The notes beneath the pieces were generated by a model. That model was not told the origin of the DNA, ran no database searches, and saw nothing but the letters and a program-made list of their open reading frames with translations. The translations under genes were made by a program, and so were the position numbers. Shown here one piece after another: positions 1-11,410 of a stretch of 64,000 nucleotides of DNA; within the stretch, counting starts at the first letter, position 1, and each line of letters begins with the position of its first letter. Origin of the DNA: Rachicladosporium sp. CCFEE 5018 (Eukaryota > Ascomycota > Dothideomycetes > Cladosporiales > Cladosporiaceae); the NCBI GenBank assembly GCA_002077045.2, contig KZ111156.1:96125-160124 (forward strand), read 5' to 3'.

Positions 1-269
1 GGAGGATTTGCGATTATTGAGAGAAGGTACCGAGAGCTCGGTTTACTTAGCCGGGGTGTGTCTTTGTTGGGAATTTCGAGGCGAGGAACAAGGAACTCTT
101 GCAACTCGAACCGGAATCTACAACATCACTCGAGTCCATCATACTACGAGGTATCGCGAAAATTGGGCGCGGATTGCTCAGCGTTGCGATAGTCGTAGAG
201 AATTGGGCATGTAGCGCGGCTCTCACGCTGGCCCCTAGGATAAATCAGCCTGCACCGGTGCAAGCCACG

Positions 270-2714
270 ATGGCATACTCGCAGTCGCAGGGCACACCGA
301 GTGCAGTGCCTCCGGAGACGATTACGCCTCCCAATAGCGAACCTCACGGCCAAAAGCGAAAGACACCGCCACATCAGACAGGCACGAAGTCGAGCAAGAA
401 ACTCAAGCGCGTCGGACCCAAGAATGATGCGCCGAAGCCCGACAGCATGGCTGCAGGCGACGGAGACAACGACGGGGACGGCAACAAAGCTAAGCGCGTA
501 CGGACTGGGTGCTTGACCTGTCGAGAGCGACATTTGAAGTGCGACGAAGCTTGGCCAAGCTGTCAGAATTGCAGGAAGAGCAATCGCCAATGCAAGAGAG
601 GCATCAAGCTCAACTTCATCGACACATGGTGCGATCAGCCGCCGCATATCGTAACGCTTTTCGGCACGCACGACTGGAGAGTCGAATTCTTGGATGAGTC
701 ACGGGAGATCGCGACTGAGTATGTTGGCGGAACACACGTGTACGAGCCGCTTCAGCAGCCAGCACCTCGAGCGCATACTCGAGAACGGCCTCGAGAAGAC
801 AGCACCATCTTGCACTATGCGCCGAGCGGACCACCGTCCGGTCCTGTGCCTCAGCATGCTTACCCACCGAATGAAAACTTCGCACATGACCCGAGTCTGA
901 TGCAGCAACCCAACCTTCCCCATTCGAACGGCATGCTGTACAGTGAGCTGCCTCGGTCTGAGCCCATGCAATATCCGATGCATCCACCTAGTACAGTCTC
1001 ATCGAATCCCTCAGCCCAACAAGCAACTATACCTCACACGAATCCGGAGCAAGTGCCTGCGCATCACCACGCGCCCAATGGGACAGAGGTTTCGCCGGTG
1101 CACGAGAAACGAGAGTTCCTCAACACGTCCGAGGAGACTTTGTTCATGCAAGTCTTTGTCGAGGAAGTTGGTCTATGGATGGACAGCATGGACGCCCTGA
1201 AGCACTTCTCTCGTCTACTACCATTCCACTCTTTGTCCGAGCCGATGTTGCTGAACGCGTTCCTGGCTTGTGGGGCTAGGCACCTTACACTAGTGAACCC
1301 GGCATATTCAGAAGAGAAAGCACTGCACTATTACGACGAAGCAACGACACATCTATTGAGGAACCTACAAGACCCAAATCGCGACACTGTGATATGTGCC
1401 ACTACAGCAGTCATACTCAATGTGTACGAAGTAATGAGTGAGCGTGCGCTACAACGCATGAATCACATAGCAGGTGCTCGTGCACTGATCAAAGAGTGTG
1501 GGTGGAATGCTCGAGCGACTGGCATTGGCGCTGCTTGCTTCTGGCTGAATGTCGGACTCGAGGTGCTGAGTTGCCTTCACTTCAATTGGCAGGTAGCGTG
1601 GGACCCGGATGACTGGTTCATCGACATGGACCTCGGTCGTGAAATGCACAATGGTCGAGAAGAGGTTTGGACGCATCGGATGCTATACATCGTGGCGAAG
1701 GTGTGCAACTTCCGAGCCACAGTCCCTCGCAACGCCGACAAGAACTCGAGAGACCACCAAATTCGGACTCAGCAACGGTATGAAGAGTGGATGCGACTAA
1801 AAGGCATGGCGGACGCTTGGAATGAGAACATTCCGAGGACAATGCATCCCATGGCGTATGTCTTCGGCTACCAGACGAGCAACAAGAGCTGCTTTCCTGA
1901 AGTTTGGCTAATCAAGCGCACCTCGATCGTCGCCAGACTATTCTACCACACCGCCATGCTACTCCTCGCTCAAGTCAACCCATACATGTCAGTCGAAGCT
2001 GGTGGCGAGATGACCGATCTCCAAAACCGCCATGCCCAGATGATCTGCGGCATCACGGCACATGTCAAGGACCGAGGCGTCGCCAGCGTGGCCATCCGCT
2101 CCCTTGCACACGCAGGCGAAGTCATCAAAGACCGGCGAGAGCAGGAGGAAATCCTGACCATCTTCGAGAAGATCAACAAAGAGACTGGCTGGCGCATCGG
2201 TTTCGTGTATAAGGAGCTCAAGGAACGATGGGGCTGGCAGGAGGAAGTCTCACCAATGCAATGGAATCAGACACATACCGCTGCGCGACAGCAGAAGGAG
2301 GCTGAAGAAGCGAGGCAGCAATTACAGGCTGATCTGCAGCAACAGCAAGCTCAGGCCGCGCAGCAGCAACAGCAACAGGGCATGCAGAACATGCAACTGC
2401 AACAGGGCTTCGACTTCTCCGCCCAGTCCACGCCCAGCAGCACGATGTCCATGCAGCAGCCTATGCATCAGCCGCAAGCTCATCTTCTCCCGCCGCCCGC
2501 GAATCCTCAACATCATCAGCGAAGCAGCACGTCCAGCTCTACGAGTAGCGGGAGCAGTGTGCCGGGAAGTGGCAAGAAGCCTCCGAGTGGGATTCTGAAT
2601 CCTATCTATAAGACTGCGGACTTTACGTTACCGCAGCATCCTTATCAGAACTTCTATGTTGCGCCGAGTGCGGGGCATGGGCATGCGCAGGGAGGATTGT
2701 GGTGGGGAAATTGA
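270..2714 (+). CDS. Zn(II)2Cys6 fungal transcription factor
   Basis: Predicted nuclear DNA-binding regulator of 814 aa in a single exon. The open frame runs upstream to base 99, but I choose the ATG at 270 because the preceding residues look non-coding and the protein then begins with a Ser/Pro/Gln-rich tail. A basic stretch precedes the binuclear zinc cluster at about residues 81-108 (CLTCRERHLKCDEAWPSCQNC, six Cys with the usual spacing). The middle, from about residue 280 to 640, is an alpha-helical region of the fungal-specific regulator type, including FLACGARHLTLVNPAYSEEK. A Gln-rich segment follows at about residues 675-745, encoded by CAG/CAA runs near 2330-2410, and the tail is Ser-rich. 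Target genes cannot be deduced and no metabolic cluster is adjacent. Confidence 0.9.
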   Translation: MAYSQSQGTPSAVPPETITPPNSEPHGQKRKTPPHQTGTKSSKKLKRVGPKNDAPKPDSMAAGDGDNDGDGNKAKRVRTGCLTCRERHLKCDEAWPSCQNCRKSNRQCKRGIKLNFIDTWCDQPPHIVTLFGTHDWRVEFLDESREIATEYVGGTHVYEPLQQPAPRAHTRERPREDSTILHYAPSGPPSGPVPQHAYPPNENFAHDPSLMQQPNLPHSNGMLYSELPRSEPMQYPMHPPSTVSSNPSAQQATIPHTNPEQVPAHHHAPNGTEVSPVHEKREFLNTSEETLFMQVFVEEVGLWMDSMDALKHFSRLLPFHSLSEPMLLNAFLACGARHLTLVNPAYSEEKALHYYDEATTHLLRNLQDPNRDTVICATTAVILNVYEVMSERALQRMNHIAGARALIKECGWNARATGIGAACFWLNVGLEVLSCLHFNWQVAWDPDDWFIDMDLGREMHNGREEVWTHRMLYIVAKVCNFRATVPRNADKNSRDHQIRTQQRYEEWMRLKGMADAWNENIPRTMHPMAYVFGYQTSNKSCFPEVWLIKRTSIVARLFYHTAMLLLAQVNPYMSVEAGGEMTDLQNRHAQMICGITAHVKDRGVASVAIRSLAHAGEVIKDRREQEEILTIFEKINKETGWRIGFVYKELKERWGWQEEVSPMQWNQTHTAARQQKEAEEARQQLQADLQQQQAQAAQQQQQQGMQNMQLQQGFDFSAQSTPSSTMSMQQPMHQPQAHLLPPPANPQHHQRSSTSSSTSSGSSVPGSGKKPPSGILNPIYKTADFTLPQHPYQNFYVAPSAGHGHAQGGLWWGN

Positions 2715-3355
2715 ATGAGTGGTTTAGTATGGACATGATGTGTGACTGGTATTAGAGATGGCGGTGTCCGGGTTGAAACGAAGCAGAGATAGATTTTGCT
2801 GTTAGCAATGGCGCATGTCGCGGAAACAAGGAGGGAACAAGCTATACATTTTGCCTACCGATACATTGATCGTATACCAATTACTCGTGATTCAAGTTGC
2901 TGCTTCCACACCACATAGCACCACAGCTTCAACATTCATATTCGCAACCATTGTGAACACTGCAAACGAATTCCATATTCTCATTATCACCAGCAAATGA
3001 CCCGCAATCTGCCACGCGAGATGGCGTTCGTACCTTATCCACTAGCTCCCCTTTCCAAGCCCAAACTTGCAGGGGAGATCATAGGGATGAAACACCGTGC
3101 AACATGCGCACGCACCATAATATCGCCATCGGGACGTTGTGAGACCGAGATGAACGATGTTGGCGTCTGGTGCACGTTGGCACGCTTGCGGCCGTTTGAG
3201 CTTGGGGGTCTTGGAGGTCTGTCTGGACTTCTGCAACGAGGAGCTGTTGGGACTTGATCGTGATGGCTGGGTGAAGAGTTGCATTTCCGTACACTTTCGT
3301 TGCTTGAGTATCAATCACTCGCTCATACAGATCACGGCCTCACACGCACGAGGCG
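2715..3355. other. Intergenic, no gene seen
   Basis: About 640 bases between two same-strand genes. It should hold the 3' end of the regulator and the promoter of the Cys-rich membrane protein. Short open frames here have no recognisable content. Confidence 0.5.
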
Positions 3356-4325
3356 ATGCCCCTCTTTCGCCTCCGCCAGGCACTCCAGGCGACCGTACTC
3401 CTTCTCGTCGCGTCGGCAGCGGCACAAAGCTGCTACTACCCTGATGGTTCCCTCTCCACCACAGACTCGGCTTGCTCGAGCGATGGAGAAGCGAGTGCAT
3501 GTTGTGGGAGCTCTGACTTCTGCTTGTCCGGTGGGTTGTGCTTGAGTGGAGGCGTGGTGATGCGGAAGACGTGTACGGATAAGTCTTGGGGGAGTGGAGC
3601 GTGTGCTGGGTATTGTCGGAGTCGTACGTGGATCGTGATATATGATAGGGGCAGAACGTGTTACTGACGGTGCGCGTGCAGAGACGACTGATTCGAGCAT
3701 CGCCATAACGCCATGTACGGACTCCAGCTTCGTCTGCGGTTTAGACAACAGCGACTGCCAAAACACTGCCAACACCTGGTCGCTAAACGGCAGCACATCG
3801 ATCGTCCTCCGAGCCTCGCAAATAGCCAACCTCGTGGAGTCGGCCCTCGAAAGCCAAGCAGCGAACTCGACAACCAACTGCAGCTCCCCAACAGGAATAT
3901 ATAAGTTCACATCCGGCCAGATGGCAGGACTCGGATCAGCCATCGGCTTTCCTCTAGCTCTCGCCCTCCTCGTCTCCCTCCTGTTGCTGCGAAAAGAGAA
4001 GCACAAGCACTCCCCACCAAAGCTGATGTACAAGCTCCCCGACAACCACACCGAGTTCTCCTTCCGCCCGCCACCACCACTTCGTACACAATCGGCAATG
4101 TCGCTCGGCTCATACCACAGCGATCGGCCGCACAGTCGACGAGATAGCACAGGGACGACGGCGACGGCGAACAGCAAGCCGATACATCTGCAGTCCTTTC
4201 CGGAGCGATATGAGCAGTTGAAGAAGGCGAAAGTGTCGGAGTTTGCGGTGGAGAGACATGAGTTGGATGGGACGTTGCCGACTTATGGGAGTCGGCATGA
4301 GTTGGCGGAGAAGCATCATTCGTGA
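3356..4325 (+). CDS. Cys-rich secretory/single-pass membrane protein of unknown function
   Basis: Two exons, 3356-3623 and 3682-4325, joined by a 58-bp intron with donor GTACGT and acceptor GTGCAG. The product is about 303 aa. An N-terminal signal peptide (hydrophobic VLLLVASAAAQS) leads into a compact Cys-rich ectodomain (CYYPDGS, ACCGSSDFC, CLSGG, GACAGYC) with further Cys in exon 2. One membrane segment follows (LGSAIGFPLALALLVSLLLL, about residues 185-205), then a basic cytoplasmic tail with a Pro-rich patch and Ser/Arg repeats. This is a common architecture for fungal surface proteins, possibly sensors, but I do not recognise a named family. The intron keeps the frame and gives the junction GYCRSQTTDSS. 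Confidence 0.8.
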
Positions 4326-4846
4326 TACTGTAAAATATAGCATTGCATACGTGGCGTTTGGGGGAACTGGGTTTGTATATATGTCACACATGCCATACTG
4401 ATGAGAATATCAATCTGGGCGCAGGTGAAGGGGCGCAAGCTCGCTTCGACGTCCGTGTGACGATGGAAAATGACAATGCTTGCTGCCCGGGTACTACCCG
4501 GCTACGAAGCGCCTCGATATTCTGGTGGTCAACATCTGGGCCCTGGAAGAGGTGAAGTCAAGAATTTCCTTGGGTTGTTCGTTCTTTCCGACCCTGCGGT
4601 TTCGTTGCCAGGTCACCTTACAATAGTCCTTCCTTCCAATGGCGAGCGGCACAATGGAGTCCATTGGCAGGCAGTCCATGTGGTCGCTGATGGCTGGTGG
4701 CTGACATGCGCTGTGTTCAATACACGTCCTTTTTTAGTATTTCATAGCGATCTGTCTAGTCGCAGGAATCGCTGGTCGCCCATCACAACATCCAGCAGCA
4801 CATCTACTCCAGCATCGCCACTCTCGTTCACCATTGGAAAGGAAAG
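4326..4846. other. Intergenic, no gene seen
   Basis: About 520 bases separating two plus-strand genes. Open frames here are short and overlap in several frames without recognisable motifs. Confidence 0.45.
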
Positions 4847-7284
4847 ATGCTTGGATACCGAGTATGCGCGAGCATACTGCTTCCAAGCGCAGTGGCGCTT
4901 CCACTCAACACTCCTTTACTCTCGAGCTACGACTATATAAGTACGACTCCCACCTCGAACGCCAAATTCACCACACTAACAGTCGTCACAGTAGTTGGCG
5001 GCGGCCCATCCGGCCTCACAGTCGCGAATCGCCTTTCCGAAGACCCCTCAGTCACCGTCCTCCTCCTCGAAGCCGGCCCTGCAGACACAGGCGAAGACAT
5101 AGTGATGATCCCCGGCTTCATTGGCCACGACATAGGCGGCCAATACGACTGGAACCTTTCCACCGTCGCCCAGACCTTCCTCGACGGTAACGCACGCTCA
5201 GTCCCCTCCGGCCGCGCGCTTGGAGGCGGCACGCTGCTGAACGGTATGCTCTGGAGTCGAGGAGGGCGGGAAGATTATGAAGACTGGGTACGTCTCGGGA
5301 ACCCTGGATGGGGATGGGAGGACATGCTGCCGTATTTCATGAAGAGCGAAACGTTCACGCCTATGCAGGGTCCGCAGGTTGCGGAGGAGTACTCTGTGCG
5401 AGAAGACCAGAGCGTGCACGGATATGCCGGTCCAGTGAACGTCAGCTATCCGAACTACCAGTGGAACTCGTCGATCAGTCTGTTCGCTGGGCTGGCGGAA
5501 TTGGACATACCCATTGCCTACGATCCGAATGCTGGGGACGTGGCGGGTGCGAGCTTTCTGCCGTTTGATCTGGATCCGGTGACGCAGACACGACATACCG
5601 CGCGAAGGTCGTACTATGATTCGATTGCCAATCGACCGAATCTGTGGGTCGCGACGGGGCAGACTGTGACGCAAATGCTGTTCAACGGCGCGCAAGGAAA
5701 TGCCGATGCTTCTACGGCGGCACCGTCGGATATGTCTGTTGGACAGGGCTCGTCGCCTGGGACCGCGGGCATCTTTGGCGATGGCTCAATGCTGAATGTC
5801 AGCTCGTTGCCGCCGAGTCCGTCTGGAGGCTCTGCTGCTGGACCACCAATGACACTGGTCCGGCGATCGATTACCACACGCATCTGGGATATGGTCAAGA
5901 GGTTCCTCGCAAAGACTCGACGGCAGCATATCCCATCAGATCTGAGCCTCACCGCTACCGGCGTTGAGTTTGCTCCCAACGCACAAAGCCAGCGCCAATC
6001 GTTACAGGTCACCCGCGAAGTCATCCTCGCCGCCGGCGCAATCCACACGCCCCAACTCCTCATGCTCTCTGGAATCGGTTCTGCTCCTGCCCTGCAGTCC
6101 CTGGGTATAACACCCCTCCTAGACCTCCCAGGAGTCGGCCAGAACCTGCAAGACCACATGCAAGTCTGGTGCTGGTATCCGTACCACAATCCGTATACTT
6201 CGAATCCGCCCGAGCTGAACACCAATCAAACCTTCGTGGACGAAGCCTGGCATGACTACTGGTCTAGTCGCACCGGACCATTCACGAGCGGAGCGATAGA
6301 CGGCGTAGCCTTCCCCTCACTACCGCACATCAACCCCCTAGCCGTGGCCGAGATAAACAGTCTAGCTTCGTCGCAGGACCCGCGTGCCTTCCTGCCCCCA
6401 ACGACCCACCCCTCGATCCTGGCAGGTTTCTCAGCCCAGCTCTCGCTCCTCGCAACCGCCCTCTCGGACCCCCGCAGAGCCGCCTACGAACTAATAAACG
6501 CAAACGACGGCGACCTGACTGTAGCCTCCATGCGTCCCCTCTCCCGCGGCAGCGTGACTCTCGCCGCTTCCCTATCCTTTACACCTCCACTTATAGATCC
6601 GCGCTACGGCTCAAACCCGTTAGACCTCCAGGTGCTGCGCGAAGCGATACGCTTCAATGCCCGGTTAATTAATACGACGGCGATGGCGGAGTTGGCGGCG
6701 GAGCAGGTTTACCCGCCTGTTGGAGCGACGGATGAGGAGATCGAGGGGTATGTGAGGAACAAGGGGCAGACGGAGTATCATTATAGTGGGACTACGGCTA
6801 TGATGCCGAGGGAGCTAGGAGGGGTGGTGGACGCGGAGTTGAAGGTTTATGGTGTGAGTAACCTACGGGTTGTCGACACGGGCGTTTTTCCGATGGTGCC
6901 GGCGGGACATCTGCAAGCCGTTGTATACGGGGTAGCAGAGAAGGTCAGTCGCTCTCTTCCTGCCCTGCCGACTGGAGCAGTGCTAACATGCGAATACAGG
7001 CTGTGGACATCATCAAAGCTGCGTGGACGAGCAGTAGAATTGCGCCTGCACCTTTCGAATCCTCCAGCGCGGCGGACGGTGTGGCGACAGTAGACCCGAT
7101 TGTGGTCTTCACAGCTAGTGATACAGGCACAGCGAGCGACATGGCGGACGCAGCGACAGCGACCAGTGAATTCAGCCAGGTGTCGTTTACAGCGAATTTG
7201 GCCACGACCGAAGCACCAATAGCTACACCAATGCCGATAACAGACGTGGTAGTTGTGACGACGTGGGTGACGGTGTACACATAA
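4847..7284 (+). CDS. Secreted GMC-family FAD oxidoreductase
   Basis: Glucose-methanol-choline oxidoreductase of about 776 aa in three exons: 4847-4940, 4992-6943 and 7000-7284 (introns of 51 and 56 bp). The first splice restores the FAD-binding motif YDYIIVGGGPSG directly after a signal-peptide-like start (LGYRVCASILLPSAVALPL), so export is likely. GMC signature 1 (GRALGGGTLLNGMLWSRGG) and signature 2 (GAIHTPQLLMLSGIG) are present. So are the catalytic-site segments YHYSGTTAMMP and PAGHLQAVVYGVAEK with their His residues. A Ser/Gly/Pro-rich insert sits near residues 270-330. Exon 3 adds an unusual Ser/Thr/Ala/Val-rich tail ending TTWVTVYT. The substrate (alcohol, sugar or aryl alcohol) cannot be told. 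It is convergent with the helicase gene. Confidence 0.88.
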
Positions 7285-7406
7285 CGTCCCGCCTCAACAA
7301 GGCCAGCATAACTCGCCCAATCGGCTAGAATAGACACCTGCCAATGAGAAGTAGGAGATATGGCATGAGCATATCACAGCGCATGTACAAAGAACATACT
7401 CGTAGG

Positions 7407-9818
7407 TTAGCCCAACAACCTCACAGCCTCAGCCTCAAGGTCATCCAGCGTCTCAATCTCCCTCCCACCCGCCTCAGCATCGGCCACGACATCCTTCTGG
7501 AACCACTTCTTCTGCCTCTTCTCCGGCGGCGCCTCATCCTCACTCTGCTCGCCATCACTGCCCGCGTCCGCCAAAAAGTTCGCCATAGCGTCCTCGTCCC
7601 CTCCGAACTGCCCTCCAGCCTCACCCTCCTCATCAGCCTGCTTAGCACGCTCTTTACGTTTGACAATCTTCTCCCTCCTCTTCGCCTTCGCAGCCGCCTT
7701 ATCCTCCCCATCCGCAACCCTGATCCTCTCACCCTCCTCCTCCAAGAACCTCTTCCTCTGCTCTTCCGCTTCACCCCTCGCTCTAAACGCAGCTTCATCC
7801 TCAAGTTCGTAGATCTGGTGCGCAGTGCCATCATCGTCGAACACGACTTTCGTGCCGGAGTTCTTGAATTGCAGGAGCTTTTTCTTGGATTTGAGGAGCT
7901 TGGCACGGCGGGCGGAGTCGATTGTTAAAGGCGCGCTGGCGCCGGGGAGGAGAATAGTCTTGGGGCCAGAGATATTGGCGTTGTCCTCCGCAACGGCGCC
8001 TGAGGCGGCGTCTGGTTCTGGCGAAGAAGAAGCGGCGGGGATGCGGCGTTTGATCTCGAACAGATCGTCTTCGGCGTCATCGTCATCGAGTAAGGAGTTG
8101 CCAGGGCCCTGCTCGTCGGACTTGATCATCTTCGAGTAGTGGTCTGCTAGGACATCCTGGTTCTGCCGTTCAAACATGCGATCGTACTTTGTGCGGACTG
8201 CTGGCTTCTCGGACTTGGACTTCACCGCTCCGCCTCCCTCGTCATCCTGCTCGGAACCAGATTCGGACTCGGAGACAGCAGCCTGCCTCGAAGCGTTCTT
8301 CTTCCTCTTCACGTCCTCCGCATCAGCCTTCAAGAACTTAATCCTCGGCGCGCCAGGCAACCCAAGACTAGCCGCATACTCCTCGAGCGGATAAGAATCC
8401 AACTTGAAGATCGTCTTATCCTTTTGCACATGCAGACTCCTCACATAGCTCGCAAAAGCCTTCTGACCAAGATACTTCAACTGCGGGTCCTTGAAGCACA
8501 TGTTCTGCAGCTGATTCTTGATACTAGTCTGTTTCTTTGTTCGCACATTGATCCGCTCGATGGGGACGTTCTTCGCTTCGAGGCGGGCCAGCATCCCTTC
8601 CTCCTCACTCGGATCGAGGAACAGGACTGCACGACCGTCACGCTCGTAGCGTGCTGTGCGGCCGACGCGGTGGATGTAGGTTTCTGCATCTTCGGGGCAG
8701 TCGACTTGGACGACCCAGTCTACCGCAGGGAAGTCAATCCCGCGTGCTACCACATCAGTAGCAAAGAGACAGCTTGCCTTGGCATTTGAGAATTTCGTCG
8801 TGATCTCGAGACGTGCAGTCTGTTTCTGACGGCCGTGGAGGTGGAGCAACGGAATACCGGGCTGCATGTGGCGGAAAGTTTCGTAGACGAAGCGGACTTG
8901 TTTGCCAGAGGAGAGGAAGACTACTATCTTGGACTTCTTGGAGGATTGTAGGAAAGACCAGAGGGTGTCTAGTTTCTCGGGGATCGGCGTAAGGACGTAG
9001 TTTTGTTGCAGGGTTTTGGGCGTTGCTGAGCTGGCGGACTCGTGGACTGAGATGTATTCTGGTTCTCTGAGCGAAAGGCGAGCCAGATCTGCGACTCGCT
9101 TCGTCTGTGTTGCGCTAAACAGCATGGTCTGTCTTTCCCTCGGCAGGTAGTCGACGATAGCGTCGACATCCCTCTGAAATCCCATATCCAAGATCCGATC
9201 CGCCTCATCCAGCACGAGCATTCTCAGTCCATCCACATTGAAGGCTGCAGTCTGACTCAAATGCTGCAGTATCCTCCCAGGCGTACAGACAACGATATTC
9301 ATCCTCACCAGAGCATCTTGCTCTTCCCGCAGTCCCTTCCCTCCAATCACCAGCCCAGCAGCAAAGAGATGTCCTTTCCTGCCAATTTGGCGCAAGACGT
9401 CGAAGATCTGGATCGCGAGCTCTCGAGTGGGTGCAATCACCATCGCCCCGAGTCCAGCATCTGGACCAATGCATTGTGTGCGATATAGATTCTCCAGTAC
9501 AGGCACGAGAAAGGCCAAAGTCTTGCCGCTGCCTGTCTTTGCTGCGCCGAGTATATCTTTTCCCTTCAGCGCGAGTGGGATTGCCTTTTGCTGGATATCG
9601 GTCAGAGTGGCGTAGTGCGAAGCATCGAGTCCAGCTTTTGTCTCGGCACTGAGAGGCAGATCGGTGAAGGATGTCACAGTGGTTGCTGTGTCTAGCTCTT
9701 CAACAGCAGCTTGGAGGGTGGTGAGGTCGACATCGATGTCGCCTCGTTTCCGCTTGATGCCGCGAGCCTGTTTCTTGGGCTTTGTTGGCCTTGTGCGGCC
9801 GGAAATCTCGGGAGCCAT
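7407..9818 (-). CDS. DBP4: ATP-dependent RNA helicase Dbp4 (Hca4)
   Basis: DEAD-box helicase of 803 aa, intronless, needed in the family for U14 snoRNA release and 18S rRNA processing in the nucleolus. Visible motifs are Q motif TDIQQKAIPLAL, Walker A AAKTGSGKT at about residues 92-100, PTRELA, VLDEADRILDMGF, LFSAT, and the C-terminal HRVGRTARYERDG. The second half is highly charged and includes a Lys-rich run and acidic patches, as is typical of Dbp4 rather than other DEAD proteins. Length matches fungal Dbp4 (about 770-820 aa). It is divergent from the J-protein gene across about 230 bp and convergent with the GMC gene. Confidence 0.93.
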   Translation of the reverse strand: MAPEISGRTRPTKPKKQARGIKRKRGDIDVDLTTLQAAVEELDTATTVTSFTDLPLSAETKAGLDASHYATLTDIQQKAIPLALKGKDILGAAKTGSGKTLAFLVPVLENLYRTQCIGPDAGLGAMVIAPTRELAIQIFDVLRQIGRKGHLFAAGLVIGGKGLREEQDALVRMNIVVCTPGRILQHLSQTAAFNVDGLRMLVLDEADRILDMGFQRDVDAIVDYLPRERQTMLFSATQTKRVADLARLSLREPEYISVHESASSATPKTLQQNYVLTPIPEKLDTLWSFLQSSKKSKIVVFLSSGKQVRFVYETFRHMQPGIPLLHLHGRQKQTARLEITTKFSNAKASCLFATDVVARGIDFPAVDWVVQVDCPEDAETYIHRVGRTARYERDGRAVLFLDPSEEEGMLARLEAKNVPIERINVRTKKQTSIKNQLQNMCFKDPQLKYLGQKAFASYVRSLHVQKDKTIFKLDSYPLEEYAASLGLPGAPRIKFLKADAEDVKRKKNASRQAAVSESESGSEQDDEGGGAVKSKSEKPAVRTKYDRMFERQNQDVLADHYSKMIKSDEQGPGNSLLDDDDAEDDLFEIKRRIPAASSSPEPDAASGAVAEDNANISGPKTILLPGASAPLTIDSARRAKLLKSKKKLLQFKNSGTKVVFDDDGTAHQIYELEDEAAFRARGEAEEQRKRFLEEEGERIRVADGEDKAAAKAKRREKIVKRKERAKQADEEGEAGGQFGGDEDAMANFLADAGSDGEQSEDEAPPEKRQKKWFQKDVVADAEAGGREIETLDDLEAEAVRLLG

Positions 9819-10051
9819 GATCGTGTACGCAGTACATGTTCATTCCGAATCGCATGCACAAAAGTTCATGTCTAGCATCCACGGGCCGATGTTAAGGTCC
9901 ATGCCGAATCCTTATCTCGAACCTTATCTCTGACGCTGACTCAGCGTTGCTCGCACGAGGCAAGCTCCACTTGCATGTCAGTGTCGCATGCACTGACTGC
10001 TACTCATTGTCGATTCCGCATAGCACACGACATCGCGCACCTATCGCTATC

Positions 10052-10783
10052 ATGGGCAGCATAGCCGAGCGCGACTTCGACAAGCTCGCCGCCGAGCAAG
10101 CCAAAGACGACGCCGACATCCTCGACGAGCTTGAAAGCGAAGCAAAGGCATTCGGCAAGGTATGCATGCTAATTCTGCAACAGTCAACCGCAAGCTGACC
10201 TCAACCCCAGGACTCCGAAATCGCCCGCATTCTCGGTGCCTTCAAAGCATACGACGTGCTAGATCTTCAACCCGGCGTCCCAGACGAAGACATCAAGAAA
10301 ACCTACCGCAAGAAGTCGCTCCTCATACATCCCGACAAGACACCCAACAAACAAGCGCCAGATGCTTTCGACCGATTAGCGCAAGCCTACCAAGCTCTGC
10401 TAGACGAGAAGAAACGCGCCATCCTCGACGAAGCCATAGCCGACGCGCGCATGCTGCTCATCCGCGACCGGAAACTCACCATCGACTCCGACGAGGTGAA
10501 AGATCCGGATGTGGAGTTTATGAAAGCGTGGAAGGAGAAAGTGAAGTGGGTGTTAGCGGATAACGAGGATCGACGGCGCCGGCAGATGAGAGCGCAGATG
10601 CAGGAGGAGGGGCGGGAGAAGCGGAAGGAGGAGGAGGAGATTGCTGAGAGGAAGAGGAAGCGAGAGCATGCTGATGATTGGGAGAAGACGAGGGAGGTGC
10701 GGATTGGGAGTTGGAGGGAGTTTCAGAAGAAGGAGGAGGGGAAGAAGAAGGGGACGAAGAAGAAGATCAAGGTGCTGGGGTGA
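10052..10783 (+). CDS. J-domain protein, DNAJC8/Spf31-like
   Basis: Two exons, 10052-10159 and 10211-10783, with a 51-bp intron (donor GTATGC, branch GCTGACC, acceptor CCCCAG). The protein is 226 aa. It starts MGSIAERDFDKLAAEQAKDD, followed by a J domain with the HPD tripeptide (YRKKSLLIHPDKTPNKQAPDA). After it comes a long Lys/Glu/Arg-rich helical tail (about residues 140-226) ending in a basic run. This layout, with an N-terminal extension before the J domain and a charged coiled C-terminus, is that of DNAJC8/Spf31, which is associated with the spliceosome. The function is inferred from the family. Confidence 0.85.
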
Positions 10784-11410
10784 TGATGGAGTGGCGGTCT
10801 GGGAATGTGATTATTATTGACCATTAGCAAGGCGTTTGGGTGATGCATACTACGATAGGGTATGTAGGGTATGGCATGATGACTTCGACGATACGAAGGG
10901 GAAACGCTGGACGGTCATCCGGATCGTTGCGCCTTGGGCGATCTTTGCCTGAGCTCGATACTGGGCGTGGCAGAGACTTGAAGCTTCGCGTGCGAAATCT
11001 GAGGGGCGGCGCAGTCAGAAGCTGGGCTGCCGACCACTAAGAGAGTCTACAGACCCAAGTGCTGCTCGGTCCACGACATCCTGTAAAGTGTCAACTTATT
11101 CCACCTTACTCTCAACTCATCGAATCTATGTCATAGTGACAGAAGCTTCCCGAAGTTATTCCGTTGCCTGCCGAACCTCAGACCTCAGTGCATCCAAGAG
11201 GCACCAACTCTAGGCTTACAAACGCTCTTTCCTTTGATCACGTCACACTCTCTTTGCATCTCACTCGTCCTCTCTTGCATCTAGTATCCACTATCACTCA
11301 TCGGCTTCCTCAATACTACTGACTCACCAGCCCAAGTGGCCACGCCCAAGCTGGCCCAGAAACGCCGCAGATCAGAGGCAGAGGCCGAAGCAACACCACA
11401 CAAGAAAGTC
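10784..11410. other. UBA1 upstream region with a 3' splice-like signal
   Basis: About 630 bases. Near its end, CTGACTCACCAG (11319-11330) looks like a branch site followed by a 3' splice site. It lies just before an in-frame GTG (11336) where the reading frame of UBA1 opens. A 5'-UTR or short coding exon upstream is therefore possible, but I found no convincing ATG/donor combination. Confidence 0.4.

Noticed and set aside
3332..4177. 281-codon minus-strand frame across the Cys-rich membrane protein gene.
   Set aside because: The plus strand gives a signal peptide, an intron with consensus signals and a membrane helix, while the minus frame has no coherent domains.
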